24,339 nt of DNA from Syntrophobacterales bacterium (GCA_023229795.1 JALNYP010000061.1:1-24339); one strand, 5' to 3'; positions 14,768 through 22,332 are shown, counted from the stretch's first letter. The notes: generated by a model from the letters alone, not told the origin. Numbers and translations are program-made.

Positions 14768-15329
14768 GAACGTTCAGGCAGGCACTTACCACATCGGGAT
14801 CGTACAAGACTCCCTGATGCTCAGATATTTCCTCAATGGCTTCGTCCAGGCCCCGGGCCGGATGGTAGGGACGATGAGAGGCCATGGCCTCCACCACGTC
14901 CGCTACCGCCAGGATGCGGGCCTCCGGGATAATCTCGTTACCTGAAAAGCCGTGAGGATAACCGGACCCATCGAGCCTCTCATGATGTTGCAGCACCGCC
15001 AGGGCCACCGGCCAGGGGAATTTAATTTGCACCAAAACGTCGTGCCCGACCTGGGGGTGCATTTTGATCAGGTCGAATTCCTGCCGGCTTAGGGTGCCGG
15101 GCTTGCTGAGAATGGCGCTGGGTATGGCGATTTTCCCCAGGTCATGCAGCAAGCCCATGACATGCATCCCTTCGACAAAATCTGGGTCAGCGCCCATCTC
15201 CTGCGCCATGCTGCCGGCCAATTGCGCCACCCGGCGCTGATGGTTGGCCGTATAAGGGTCTTTCGCGGCCATGGTAGCCGTCAAGACCGTCAAGGTATCG
15301 TTCAGCATCTTGCGTAACTCTGGAGACAT
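14730..15329 (-). CDS. Stand-alone HD-GYP domain protein, cyclic di-GMP phosphodiesterase
   Basis: A 199-residue protein that is almost only the HD-GYP domain. Catalytic elements are complete: His62-Asp63 in LLHDLGKIAIP, MHPQVGHDVL, HHERLDGSGYP (115-125, including the GYP triplet), RILAVADVVEAM, and the LYDPDVVSACL end. These enzymes hydrolyse cyclic di-GMP to pGpG or GMP and so lower this second messenger. No receiver, PAS or membrane segment is attached, so regulation must come from expression or partners. It starts 4 bases after the stop of the small upstream ORF, hence probably in one operon with the AcaB-like gene. An HD-GYP on a conjugative element could shift the host between attached and motile states, or act on pilus function; that is inference. 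Confidence 0.9.
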   Translation of the reverse strand: MSPELRKMLNDTLTVLTATMAAKDPYTANHQRRVAQLAGSMAQEMGADPDFVEGMHVMGLLHDLGKIAIPSAILSKPGTLSRQEFDLIKMHPQVGHDVLVQIKFPWPVALAVLQHHERLDGSGYPHGFSGNEIIPEARILAVADVVEAMASHRPYHPARGLDEAIEEISEHQGVLYDPDVVSACLNVLDSPTSGRFESE

Positions 15330-15332
15330 CAG

Positions 15333-15506
15333 CTAACCGGAAAAGACAGGCGGCTGAGGCTCAGCCAGCAGAGATTCTTGCGGTTGAACCAAGACCGCCC
15401 CTACTGCCGCCAAAAGACATTTGACCTCCGGCCATTTTTTCCGCTTAGCCGCTCTCGCAATGCGCCTTTCCAGACGATGCCAGCTGTCTTTTTGATCGGG
15501 AGCCAT
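15333..15506 (-). CDS. 57-residue basic protein, unknown function
   Basis: A short frame from ATG 15506 with TAGGGGA 6 bases upstream. The N-terminal half is rich in Arg and Lys (HRLERRIARAAKRKKWPEV) and probably helical; the rest is Ala/Pro-rich. It lies 22 bases after the AcaB-like gene and 3 bases before the HD-GYP start. The close packing and ribosome binding site support it as a real gene. The helix could bind nucleic acid, but I do not recognise it. Confidence 0.55.
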   Translation of the reverse strand: MAPDQKDSWHRLERRIARAAKRKKWPEVKCLLAAVGAVLVQPQESLLAEPQPPVFSG

Positions 15507-15528
15507 AATTTTCCCCTACCCGCAGCCC

Positions 15529-16302
15529 TTACTGCATTGAAAAGGGCGAAATGACTTTACTGTCCTCCGCGCCCTGCATAAGCGGGGCTCCCGGACCTTT
15601 TCCCTGGTCTTCATCCTTCGGTTCCGGGGCCGATGCGGTTCCCGCGGCCTTACGGCCTTTCCGGCCAGTCGCCTTGGTGATGTCCTCCGGGGCCTCCATA
15701 GAAGCGCCGGATGCGGCCATGGCTTCTATGCCGGCTTCCATCTCAGCGTCTTCCTGTTGTTGCCGGGCCAGGTTAACGGCCTCACGGGCGATGTGGTCAA
15801 TGCGTTTTTCGCTTTCTTTCAGGCGATCCCGGAACCCCTCAGTGAGCCTCAGATATTCGGCGTCCCCGATCTTCATGCCGTGCCACAGTTGATGCACCCG
15901 GAACAGCAGTTGGTCAAAATCAACCAGGAGGTTCAGGAGCAGTTTGGCGCGGGGGTATTGGATTTCCGCGGTGCCCGTAAAGGGTTTCGTAAATTCGGCC
16001 ACCTTCGGATTTCCGAACTGCAGCTCAAGCCTGGCGATCTCTTTGGAGAGGTCTTCCTGCAGCGGCTTGATGATTTCATCATAAACCACCCGTTCCGTCT
16101 GCTGGACCTTCTCTTCGGCGACGCTGAGCTTACGGAGGTTAATACCGATCTTGTAAATGGCGGCCGAGGTGAAATTATAATGCCGCAACAGCGATTGGGC
16201 GTCGGCACTATACAAGGTGACATCTTGTTTTTCAGCGGAGACGCTATACCCTAAATTAGAAGCCTTCCGTAACCTGGGAATATCCGATCTTTTTCGGGGC
16301 AT
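15529..16302 (-). CDS. AcaB/DUF1845-like protein of conjugative elements
   Basis: A 257-residue mostly helical protein. The middle (PFTGTAEIQYPRAKLLLNLL, then VDFDQLLFRVHQLWHGMKIGDAEYLRL) resembles the DUF1845/AcaB family found on integrative conjugative elements and plasmids, which includes a transcription activator of transfer genes. The first 30 residues are basic (PRKRSDIPRLRK), and the C-terminal 70 are Ala/Gly/Lys-rich and probably disordered. AAGGAGG stands 9 bases before ATG 16302. It opens the minus-strand group and is divergent from the 16421 gene. The family match is by pattern only; if right, it may control the tra operon or the HD-GYP gene. Confidence 0.5.
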   Translation of the reverse strand: MPRKRSDIPRLRKASNLGYSVSAEKQDVTLYSADAQSLLRHYNFTSAAIYKIGINLRKLSVAEEKVQQTERVVYDEIIKPLQEDLSKEIARLELQFGNPKVAEFTKPFTGTAEIQYPRAKLLLNLLVDFDQLLFRVHQLWHGMKIGDAEYLRLTEGFRDRLKESEKRIDHIAREAVNLARQQQEDAEMEAGIEAMAASGASMEAPEDITKATGRKGRKAAGTASAPEPKDEDQGKGPGAPLMQGAEDSKVISPFSMQ

Positions 16303-16420
16303 GGAACTACCTCCTTGAATTTTTGTATGCGATGCTTTATCTGGAAGTTATCTTTTTATTGCCGGTTAATGACTATGGAAATAGGCCGATTTTGAGTCGA
16401 TTTCGGGGGAAAAAAGGTTG

Positions 16421-16654
16421 ATGCGGAGCAAAAATCGAAAAAAGAAGTATTCAGTCAAAAAACCTGAGAAAGAGAGCTTCGAGGCCTACCGCGTTATCGT
16501 CGAGGGCTTCGACCCGCTTTCCATATTTGCCGGATCTGCAAATGCGGCTGAACGGGTGGCGAGGAGAATACTGGGTGGAGTTGACCAGAGCTACGACGGG
16601 CCTTTGAAAGTCCGAAAAGAAAAAGAACCGGACACTCGCAGGCGGCGTCCTTGA
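16421..16654 (+). CDS. Small basic protein, unknown function
   Basis: A 77-residue protein with a strongly basic start (RSKNRKKKYSVKKPEKE), a short globular-looking middle (AYRVIVEGFDPLSIFAGSANAAERVARRIL) and a basic tail (KVRKEKEP, then RRRRP). The start is ATG 16421 after an AAAAAAGG run, with a TTG directly before it in frame. The composition suggests nucleic-acid binding. It is divergent from the AcaB-like gene across a 118-base gap (16303-16420) that must hold promoters for both; I could not fix their boxes. Confidence 0.6.
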   Translation: MRSKNRKKKYSVKKPEKESFEAYRVIVEGFDPLSIFAGSANAAERVARRILGGVDQSYDGPLKVRKEKEPDTRRRRP

Positions 16655-16852
16655 TGTCTCTCCTCCGAGAGAAGGCAGCAGGAAATCATCAAAATTCGAT
16701 TTTCCCTCGAAAAAGATACCTGAATCGTTAGATTTCGACAGACACACCCAAAAATTTTTTTTGTATAGTCAGATTACCCGGCTCACACTGGGGGCTGCAA
16801 AATATTTTATGGAGGCATCAAGGTCGCATTTTAACCACAACCAGTTGTTCCA
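16655..16852. other. Intergenic region with a possible promoter for the nrdJ leader RNA
   Basis: No gene is seen. A hairpin TCTCTC-CTCC-GAGAGA lies just after the small basic gene (about 16658-16673) without a T-run. A T-rich stretch ends in TATAGT (16764-16769), a possible -10 element; no matching -35 at normal spacing was found. The densely structured leader begins at about 16853. Confidence 0.35.
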
Positions 16853-17110
16853 AAGGGATTTTTGGGTATCCCTTGTCTGCCGTTGGGCAGGCAAAGCTAT
16901 CCTGGTGATAGTAACCCAGCCAAAGCTGTGCGCAGCTATAAACGCACGCGAGCCGGCGTCAAGGCTAGCCTAGTGGGTGCTCGGGTCAACCCTTAGCCTG
17001 TTTGAAAGCAGGCGACCCGCGAACCGAAAAGCTGACACGGCGCAGGGCGACGCCGTGGGCTCAGCGACAGAAATTTAAACGAGAAGGTCTCTGCCAGAAA
17101 CACATCTGGT
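16853..17110 (+). ncRNA. Highly structured leader RNA upstream of nrdJ, unknown family
   Basis: There is no gene here, but nearly every stretch can pair locally. Stems read from the sequence: AAGGGAT/ATCCCTT (16853-16859 with 16868-16874); TTGTCTGCC/GGCAGGCAA, 9 bp with one G-U and a 4-nt loop (16873-16894); CTATC/GATAG (16897-16911); AGCTG/CAGCT (16924-16937); CGGGTC/GACCCG (16982-16987 with 17014-17019) enclosing GCCTG/CAGGC (16996-17013); GCTGA/TCAGC enclosing a 7-bp CACGGCG/CGCCGTG stem (17031-17065); and GCCAGA/TCTGGT (17093-17110). Alternative pairings also exist (AGGCTA with TAGCCT). The density fits a riboswitch-like or other structured cis RNA. It is not a cobalamin riboswitch or group I intron by the motifs I checked. 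A published nrdJ RNA motif exists, but I cannot compare it here. Confidence 0.6.
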
Positions 17111-17128
17111 ATGAGAAAAGTGCTTTTA

Positions 17129-17204
17129 CCCCACAGGGGGCCGAGAAGTTATCCCCCTGTAGGGGATAAGTTTATCTGCCTCCTAACATTTCAAAAAGGA
17201 GGTA
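17129..17204 (+). promoter_or_regulatory. SD-sequestering leader of nrdJ (copy A of a repeated leader)
   Basis: Three hairpins in order: CCCC-ACA-GGGG (17129-17139); a perfect 8-bp TTATCCCC/GGGGATAA stem with a 5-nt loop (17149-17169); and TGCCTCCT (17177-17184), which pairs over 8 bases (one G-U) with AGGAGGTA (17197-17204), the ribosome binding site of nrdJ. Closing the last stem should block translation initiation. The same design recurs before the genes at 19604 and 22625. Confidence 0.65.
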
Positions 17205-17211
17205 GAGAGAC

Positions 17212-19485
17212 GTGAATCAAAAAAGTAGTTCTTCAGAAATTCCTTCCAAAAGTGGGGGGGCAGTAAAAATACCAGAGCGTTCCTCAGTCATGCAGGATGA
17301 AAAGGAAATCTCCGGTGAGCTGCTTCTCAGTCCCAACGCCCTCGTAGTCTTAAAAAAGCGGTACCTGAAAAAGGACGACGAAGGCGCCGTGATCGAAGAC
17401 GCTTCGGACATGTTCTTGCGGGTGGCCGAAACTATCGCCCAGGTGGACCGCCAATATGATCCCGAGGCGTCCGTGGCGGCCACAGCCAGGAAGTTCTATG
17501 AGATGATGACCGGGCTGTACTTTATGCCCAACTCTCCCACCCTGATGAATGCAGGTCGGGAACTGGGTCAGCTCTCTGCCTGCTTCGTGTTGCCGGTAGA
17601 TGATTCCATCGACAGCATCTTCGAGGCCATCAAGCAGACTGCCCTGATCCACAAATCCGGCGGCGGCACCGGCTTTTCCTTCTCCCGCATCCGTCCGTCA
17701 AACGACCCGGTGATGTCCACCAAAGGGGTAGCCTCCGGGCCTATCTCTTTCATGAACATCTTCGACGTGGCCACGGAAACCATCAAGCAGGGCGGCACCC
17801 GCCGCGGCGCCAACATGGCGATCCTGCGGGTGGACCATCCGGATATCGAAAAGTTCATCACCTGTAAGAATGACACCAAGCGCCTGACCAACTTCAACAT
17901 CTCGGTGGGCCTCACCGACGCCTTCATGGAGGCGGTTAAAGCCGAAGCGGAGTTTTCCCTCATTAACCCTCGGACGGGCGAGCAGGTAAAAAGGGTTAAG
18001 GCCCCTGCCCTCTTTGATCTCATCGTCGAGAGCGCTTGGTCAACCGGCGAACCCGGGATCATCTTCCTGGACGCTATCAACCGACACAATCCCCTGCCCA
18101 ACTTAGGGGAGATTGAATCCACCAACCCCTGTGGCGAGCAGCCCCTGTTTCCCTACGAGTCCTGCAACCTGGGGTCGCTCAATCTGGCCAAGGTGGTCAA
18201 GGACGGCCAAGTGGATTATCACAAGCTGTCGGAAATTGTTCGCACTGCCGTCCATTTCCTGGACAACGTGATTGACGCCAACCGCTTCCCCTTGGATCTT
18301 ATCAGGGAAAATACCTTGGCAAACCGCAAGATCGGCATGGGGGTCATGGGGTTTGCGGATATGCTCTTGAAGCTGGGCATTCCTTATAACTCCGAAGAGG
18401 CGGTCCGCGTGGCCGAAGAGGTCATGGCCTTCATCGACAAACAAAGCAAAGCTGCATCCTCGATCCTGGCTGACAAACGGGGCAATTTTCCCAATTTCCC
18501 CGGATCTTCCTATGACAATCTGGGTCTGGAGCGCATGCGCAATGCCACGACCACCACAATCGCGCCCACTGGCACCATCAGCATCATCGCCGGGGCCTCC
18601 AGCGGCATCGAGCCGTTGTTTGCGGTCTCCTATGTGCGCCGGGTCCTGGAAGGCGAAGAATTGGTGGAAGTCCACCCGTACTTTGAGGAAATCGCCAAGA
18701 GACGGGGGTTCCATTCCGCGGAATTAATGCGCCGGATCGCTGAGAGCGGGTCTATCTGCGACATTCAGGAGATCCCGCAGGACGTGCGGCGGCTGTTCGT
18801 CACTTCGCACGACATCACCCCTCAGTGGCACCTGCGTATTCAGACTGCCTTCCAAAAATACACCGACAACGCCGTTTCCAAGACGGTGAACTTTCCTCAC
18901 CAGGCCGAGGCTGACGATGTACGGGAGGTTTACCTCCAGGCCTTCGAGTTGGGCCTCAAGGGCGTCACCATCTACCGGGACGGCAGCCGGGACCAGCAGG
19001 TCCTGAGCTTCGGTAAAGAAAAACCTGAGAAGCAGTACATCGCTCCCCGGCCTCGGCCGCAGCGCACTACCGGAGTCACGGAGTACATCAAAACCGGATG
19101 CGGCAAACTCTACGTCACGGTGAACAAAGACGATCTGGGATTTTGTGAGGTTTTCGCTCAGATGGGCAAAACCGGTGGTTGCGCTTCCTCACAGATTGAA
19201 TCCGCTGGTCGTCTCATCTCCCTGGCCTTGCGTTCCGGAGTAAAGATCGAGGCCATCATTAAACAGATCAGCGGCCTGCGCTGCCCCAGCCCTTGTTGGA
19301 ACGGCGGGGGCAACCAGGTGCTTTCCTGTCCCGATGCCATTGCCAAGGTTCTGAGCCACGTAGCCGAGGTTGATCCTCCGGCTCCGGCGCTGACCACAAT
19401 GGGGGCTTGCCCCGATTGCGGCGGCTCCATGGAGCAGGAAGGCGGCTGTGCCGTCTGCCGGGCCTGCGGGTTTTCCAAGTGCTAA
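17212..19485 (+). CDS. nrdJ: Class II (adenosylcobalamin-dependent) ribonucleotide reductase
   Basis: A 757-residue enzyme that reduces ribonucleotides to deoxyribonucleotides with a cobalamin-generated thiyl radical, with or without oxygen. Motifs: the N-terminal redox cysteine in LSACFVLPVDDS (Cys124); KSGGGTGFSFSRIRP; the FDVATETIKQGGTRRGANM block; the radical site NPCGEQPLFPYESCNLGSLN (Cys307, Glu309, with the partner cysteine in ESCN); and APTGTISIIAGASSGIEP. The C-terminal part has a TSCPD-like domain (GGCASSQIESAGRLISL) and a cysteine-rich tail (CPDCGG, CAVCRACGFSKC) for reduction of the active site. Start is GTG 17212, 8 bases after AGGAGGT. Mobile-element copies of NrdJ supply dNTPs for element replication. 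The long structured leader suggests translational control. Confidence 0.95.
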   Translation: MNQKSSSSEIPSKSGGAVKIPERSSVMQDEKEISGELLLSPNALVVLKKRYLKKDDEGAVIEDASDMFLRVAETIAQVDRQYDPEASVAATARKFYEMMTGLYFMPNSPTLMNAGRELGQLSACFVLPVDDSIDSIFEAIKQTALIHKSGGGTGFSFSRIRPSNDPVMSTKGVASGPISFMNIFDVATETIKQGGTRRGANMAILRVDHPDIEKFITCKNDTKRLTNFNISVGLTDAFMEAVKAEAEFSLINPRTGEQVKRVKAPALFDLIVESAWSTGEPGIIFLDAINRHNPLPNLGEIESTNPCGEQPLFPYESCNLGSLNLAKVVKDGQVDYHKLSEIVRTAVHFLDNVIDANRFPLDLIRENTLANRKIGMGVMGFADMLLKLGIPYNSEEAVRVAEEVMAFIDKQSKAASSILADKRGNFPNFPGSSYDNLGLERMRNATTTTIAPTGTISIIAGASSGIEPLFAVSYVRRVLEGEELVEVHPYFEEIAKRRGFHSAELMRRIAESGSICDIQEIPQDVRRLFVTSHDITPQWHLRIQTAFQKYTDNAVSKTVNFPHQAEADDVREVYLQAFELGLKGVTIYRDGSRDQQVLSFGKEKPEKQYIAPRPRPQRTTGVTEYIKTGCGKLYVTVNKDDLGFCEVFAQMGKTGGCASSQIESAGRLISLALRSGVKIEAIIKQISGLRCPSPCWNGGGNQVLSCPDAIAKVLSHVAEVDPPAPALTTMGACPDCGGSMEQEGGCAVCRACGFSKC

Positions 19486-19524
19486 CCTCCGCCTAATCAG
19501 AAGAAATCATTAAAAATAAAAGGA

Positions 19525-19597
19525 CCCCGCTGGGGAGGCGATTATCCCCGGATGGGGACAGTTGCCTCCTAGCAGGGGAACCTCTAAAAGGAGGTGA
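19525..19597 (+). promoter_or_regulatory. SD-sequestering leader (copy B) before the 41-aa membrane protein
   Basis: The order is the same as in copy A: CCCC-GCT-GGGG (19525-19535); TCCCC-GGAT-GGGGA (19545-19558) inside an ATTATCCCC context identical to copy A; then TGCCTCCT (19563-19570), which can pair with AGGAGGTG (19589-19596), the ribosome binding site of the gene at 19604. The TGCCTCCT word is identical in copies A and B. Confidence 0.62.
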
Positions 19598-19603
19598 AAA
19601 GCA

Positions 19604-19729
19604 ATGATGTCCGAGATGTCCGACATGAGAAGTATAATCTGGGCTTCGTATGTCGGGGGGTGTGCAGTAATCACTATTGTGCTGCTGTGGTTGCATGACT
19701 GGACCCATAGGGAAAAAACACGGAAATAG
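19604..19729 (+). CDS. 41-residue single-span membrane protein
   Basis: A tiny gene with an excellent AAAGGAGGTGA site 7 bases before ATG 19604. A short polar N-terminus (MMSEMSDMRS) precedes one membrane span of about 20 residues (IIWASYVGGCAVITIVLLWL), then a charged tail (HDWTHREKTRK). The strong ribosome binding site and the leader shared with nrdJ argue that it is expressed. The function is unknown; size and topology fit a membrane regulator, a small toxin or a phage-like small protein. Confidence 0.6.
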   Translation: MMSEMSDMRSIIWASYVGGCAVITIVLLWLHDWTHREKTRK

Positions 19730-19755
19730 CGGATTTCGCCCCAAAACCCCATATC

Positions 19756-19914
19756 CGGGGAAGAGCATTCCCCGATGACACTTCGTCCCTAAAAATCCCT
19801 ATAAATTGGTGCGCTGCAAGGCGCAGCTAAAACAATAAGTGAGTAACTAACCGGCCCATAGGTCGGTAAAAACCCGCTGGGGGAGAACTGCGTTCTCTTT
19901 CAGCCATAGGAGGA
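19756..19914 (+). promoter_or_regulatory. Structured leader of the RDF-like gene
   Basis: Four hairpins fill the gap: CGGGGAA-GAGCA-TTCCCCG (19756-19774); GCTGC/GCAGC or the alternative TGCGC/GCGCA (19810-19827); ACCGGCC-CATA-GGTCGGT, 7 bp with one G-U (19850-19867, 4-nt loop); and a 13-bp stem GCTGGGGGAGAAC/GTTCTCTTTCAGC with a 3-nt loop and three G-U pairs (19876-19904). The last ends 4 bases before the AGGAGG (19909-19914) of the gene at 19918. The word CCCGCTGGGG is shared with leader copy B. Confidence 0.5.
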
Positions 19915-19917
19915 AGT

Positions 19918-21114
19918 ATGGCTATCAAAAATCTGGAAACCCATGGTTTGCCTGAGTGGGGGAAGATCAAAATCGGCTACAAGGGCGAAGAGAACATCTC
20001 GGGCCAGGGCAAGAAATTCGGCCAGCCCACCAAACTCGACTGCTTCCTGATCACCACGGTTCAAAGGGACGCCGCCGGGCGGCTCATGGCTGACCGAGCC
20101 TTGATGAACAAATTCGCCAAGGAAGAGGGCCTCACAATTCCCGAAGGTCCCTACAAAGGGTTGCCCGTGCTCAAAGAAATTCCGATACGCCTGCTCTATG
20201 ACGACATCGACCTCAACTTTTTTACCCGTTACGCCTCATACAGGGGTAGTCGCTGCTGGTGCTCCGGAGACGGGGAAATCGCCCAGCGCCAATCCGGTAA
20301 CAATGGCAATTACGAGGAGGTCAAGTGTCCCTGTGAAAGGCTGGATGCCTTATACGACCCCAAGAAGGGTGACAAGTGCAAGCCCATGGGCACCCTTCAG
20401 GCGCTTATCCAGGGCACCGACCGCATCGGCGGGGTATGGAAGTTGCGCAGCACCGGATGGAACACGGTCCCGAGCATATTGAAATCTCTCGGATTCATAA
20501 AGACCCTTACCGGAGGGCCTCTGGCGGGGATTCCACTCTGGATGGTGCTGTCCCCTAAAACCGTCGATGCCCCCGGCTTTGGTCGCACGGTCGTATACGT
20601 GGTGAGCTTGGAGTACCGGGCTATGGACCCCAACAAGAGGCCGAAGTTCATCGGACTGGATGAGGAGGGCGATAGACTGTATATCAGCGCTGCGGAGCAG
20701 GAATTGACCGAATGGGGCTTTCATATTGCCCAACGCAGGATCAAGAACCAGATCAATATGGTTAAAATCGAGGCTGATCACAAGAAGCTGCTTATCGCGC
20801 CCCATAATGAGACCATCGAGGAACAGGCCGAAACCGGCAAAGAGTTCTACCCGGACGGCTTTTTGGACAACGCCGGCCCGGAGCCGGGGACCACGGAGGG
20901 CGCTGCGCTCAACAGGACAGAGATGCCTCCTGACCCCGACCCCTTGAATCTGGATGGCGGTGAGGCGGTGCCTGAACAGGTCTTTACCATCCCCCGGGAA
21001 ACCAAGCATACCGAAGAAACCGTCCCTCCGGGATATGAAGGTCCGACTGAGACTCACCGGCAAACCAATGATTCCAAGAACGGCGGGCGCAATCGGGGAA
21101 ATTCGCTGTTTTAG
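19918..21114 (+). CDS. Gp3/RDF-like metal-binding protein (annotated elsewhere as hydrolase or metal-binding protein)
   Basis: A 398-residue protein. The first 250 residues follow a pattern I associate with the Gp3-like family of phages and conjugative elements, which includes recombination directionality factors of large serine integrases: LPEWGKIKIGYKGEE, GQPTKLDCFLITT, EIPIRLLYDDIDLNFFTRYASYR, then a cysteine cluster (CWCSGDG, KCPCERL, GDKCKPMG) likely binding zinc, then VWKLRSTGWNTVPSILKSL and GGPLAGIPLWMVLSP. The last 120 residues are acidic/proline-rich and end in GNSLF, a tail like those of clamp- or SSB-interacting proteins; the sliding clamp gene is next. ATG 19918 follows AGGAGGAAG. 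Whether it acts in recombination or replication is open. Confidence 0.5.
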   Translation: MAIKNLETHGLPEWGKIKIGYKGEENISGQGKKFGQPTKLDCFLITTVQRDAAGRLMADRALMNKFAKEEGLTIPEGPYKGLPVLKEIPIRLLYDDIDLNFFTRYASYRGSRCWCSGDGEIAQRQSGNNGNYEEVKCPCERLDALYDPKKGDKCKPMGTLQALIQGTDRIGGVWKLRSTGWNTVPSILKSLGFIKTLTGGPLAGIPLWMVLSPKTVDAPGFGRTVVYVVSLEYRAMDPNKRPKFIGLDEEGDRLYISAAEQELTEWGFHIAQRRIKNQINMVKIEADHKKLLIAPHNETIEEQAETGKEFYPDGFLDNAGPEPGTTEGAALNRTEMPPDPDPLNLDGGEAVPEQVFTIPRETKHTEETVPPGYEGPTETHRQTNDSKNGGRNRGNSLF

Positions 21115-21153
21115 GAGACCTTCGGCCCTTAACTTCGCAAGGAGATAATAGCC

Positions 21154-22293
21154 ATGCAAATCAGCATCGAACAAGAGACTTTAAGCAAGGCAATCGGCCA
21201 CGTGTTGGGCGTTGTGGACAAACGGGGCACCCTGCCCATTTTGAGCCATTGCCTATTGCAGACAGATGGCAACGGGGTCTTCATTTCGGCTACCGACCTG
21301 GAAATCGGCTTCCGGGGTTTTTACCCGGCGGAGATAACGAAGCCCGGCGATCTCACGGTGCCGGCCGACTTCTTAAACAAGCTCATCAAGGGCCTCCCCA
21401 AAGGGACCCTGGCCCTGGTGGGGACGGACAATGCCGGCCTGCAGATTCAAACAGGGGACTCCCAGTATCGTCTGTACGGTCTGCCCGGGGAACAGTTCCC
21501 CAGCCTCCCCGAAGCTGCGGGAGCAAGTCTGGTGGAAGTCGAAAGCCCCTTGCTCAAAGAGATGATCTCCAAGACCATTTTCTCGGCAGTCGGAGGCAAT
21601 AATGATCTGCCTTCTAACCTCTCCGGCGTCTTCTGGGAAGAGGTTGAAGTAGAAGGGAATAACCATCTCCGCCTGGCCTCTACGGATGGTCATCGCCTTA
21701 CCCTGATTGAGCGGCCTTTGCCCGAGGGCGAGCAGCTGAACCTGGGTAAGGGAATACTGGTTCCCTGTAAAGGAATGCGGGAGATCTGCCGGTTTCTGGA
21801 AGGTCAGGAGAAGGTGACTTTGGGTCTGGGCGAGAAAACCCTGACTGTGCAGGCCGCGGACAAACATTTGTCGGTTCGGCTCCTGGATAGAAAGTTTCCC
21901 GACTACCGGCGTATTATCCCGGAAGGTTTCGCTTTCCGCTTCTCGATCAACCGGCGGGAGCTTAACAATACCCTGAAACGCATGGCCCAGCTTTCTTCGG
22001 ACCGATTCAAAGGAATGATCTTCAACCTGACGGCGGATTCCGTGGAAGTCACCTTTGCCGACCCGGAGGTGGGAGAAGGCAGGGATAAGGTTCCGGTGAT
22101 TTTGGAATCGGGCGACGCGGCCCAGCTTCCTCTGGAAGTGGGCTTCAACGGTCGCTATCTCATGGAGCCGCTTCAGGTGATACCCGGCGACACCGTTATC
22201 CTGGAGATTAATGACCGCGATCATCCCTGTCGCCTCATGGGCAAAGATGATCACCACTACCTCAACATGATTATGCCCGTGAGTAGTATCTAA
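21154..22293 (+). CDS. dnaN: DNA polymerase III beta subunit (sliding clamp), element-borne copy
   Basis: A 379-residue sliding clamp, close to the usual 366. It shows all three domains: an N-terminal part with RGTLPILSHCLLQTDGNGVF and TDLEIGFRG, a middle part with LRLASTDGHRLTLIERPL, and a C-terminal part ending in the typical DDHHYLNMIMPVS. It forms the ring that holds polymerases and other factors on DNA. The gene has AAGGAGA upstream and follows the RDF-like gene by 39 bases. A clamp on an accessory element suggests partly self-supplied replication, or a clamp tuned to element proteins; the host will have its own copy. Confidence 0.96.
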   Translation: MQISIEQETLSKAIGHVLGVVDKRGTLPILSHCLLQTDGNGVFISATDLEIGFRGFYPAEITKPGDLTVPADFLNKLIKGLPKGTLALVGTDNAGLQIQTGDSQYRLYGLPGEQFPSLPEAAGASLVEVESPLLKEMISKTIFSAVGGNNDLPSNLSGVFWEEVEVEGNNHLRLASTDGHRLTLIERPLPEGEQLNLGKGILVPCKGMREICRFLEGQEKVTLGLGEKTLTVQAADKHLSVRLLDRKFPDYRRIIPEGFAFRFSINRRELNNTLKRMAQLSSDRFKGMIFNLTADSVEVTFADPEVGEGRDKVPVILESGDAAQLPLEVGFNGRYLMEPLQVIPGDTVILEINDRDHPCRLMGKDDHHYLNMIMPVSSI

Positions 22294-22332
22294 GGGCTAC
22301 TAAACAACCACCTCTACTAAAGGAGACAATTT

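Noticed and set aside
16886..16957. Cyclic di-GMP-I riboswitch, attractive because an HD-GYP gene is close by
   Set aside because: GGCAAAGC and CCAAAGC words faintly recall the family, but the conserved GCAAAGCC-ACGGG core and the GNRA loop with its receptor are missing.
16853..17110. Group I intron or cobalamin riboswitch upstream of nrdJ
   Set aside because: A loose resemblance to the R and S elements near 17061-17094 leaves too little room for P3 and P8, and nrdJ is not interrupted. The cobalamin core sequences were not found on this strand.
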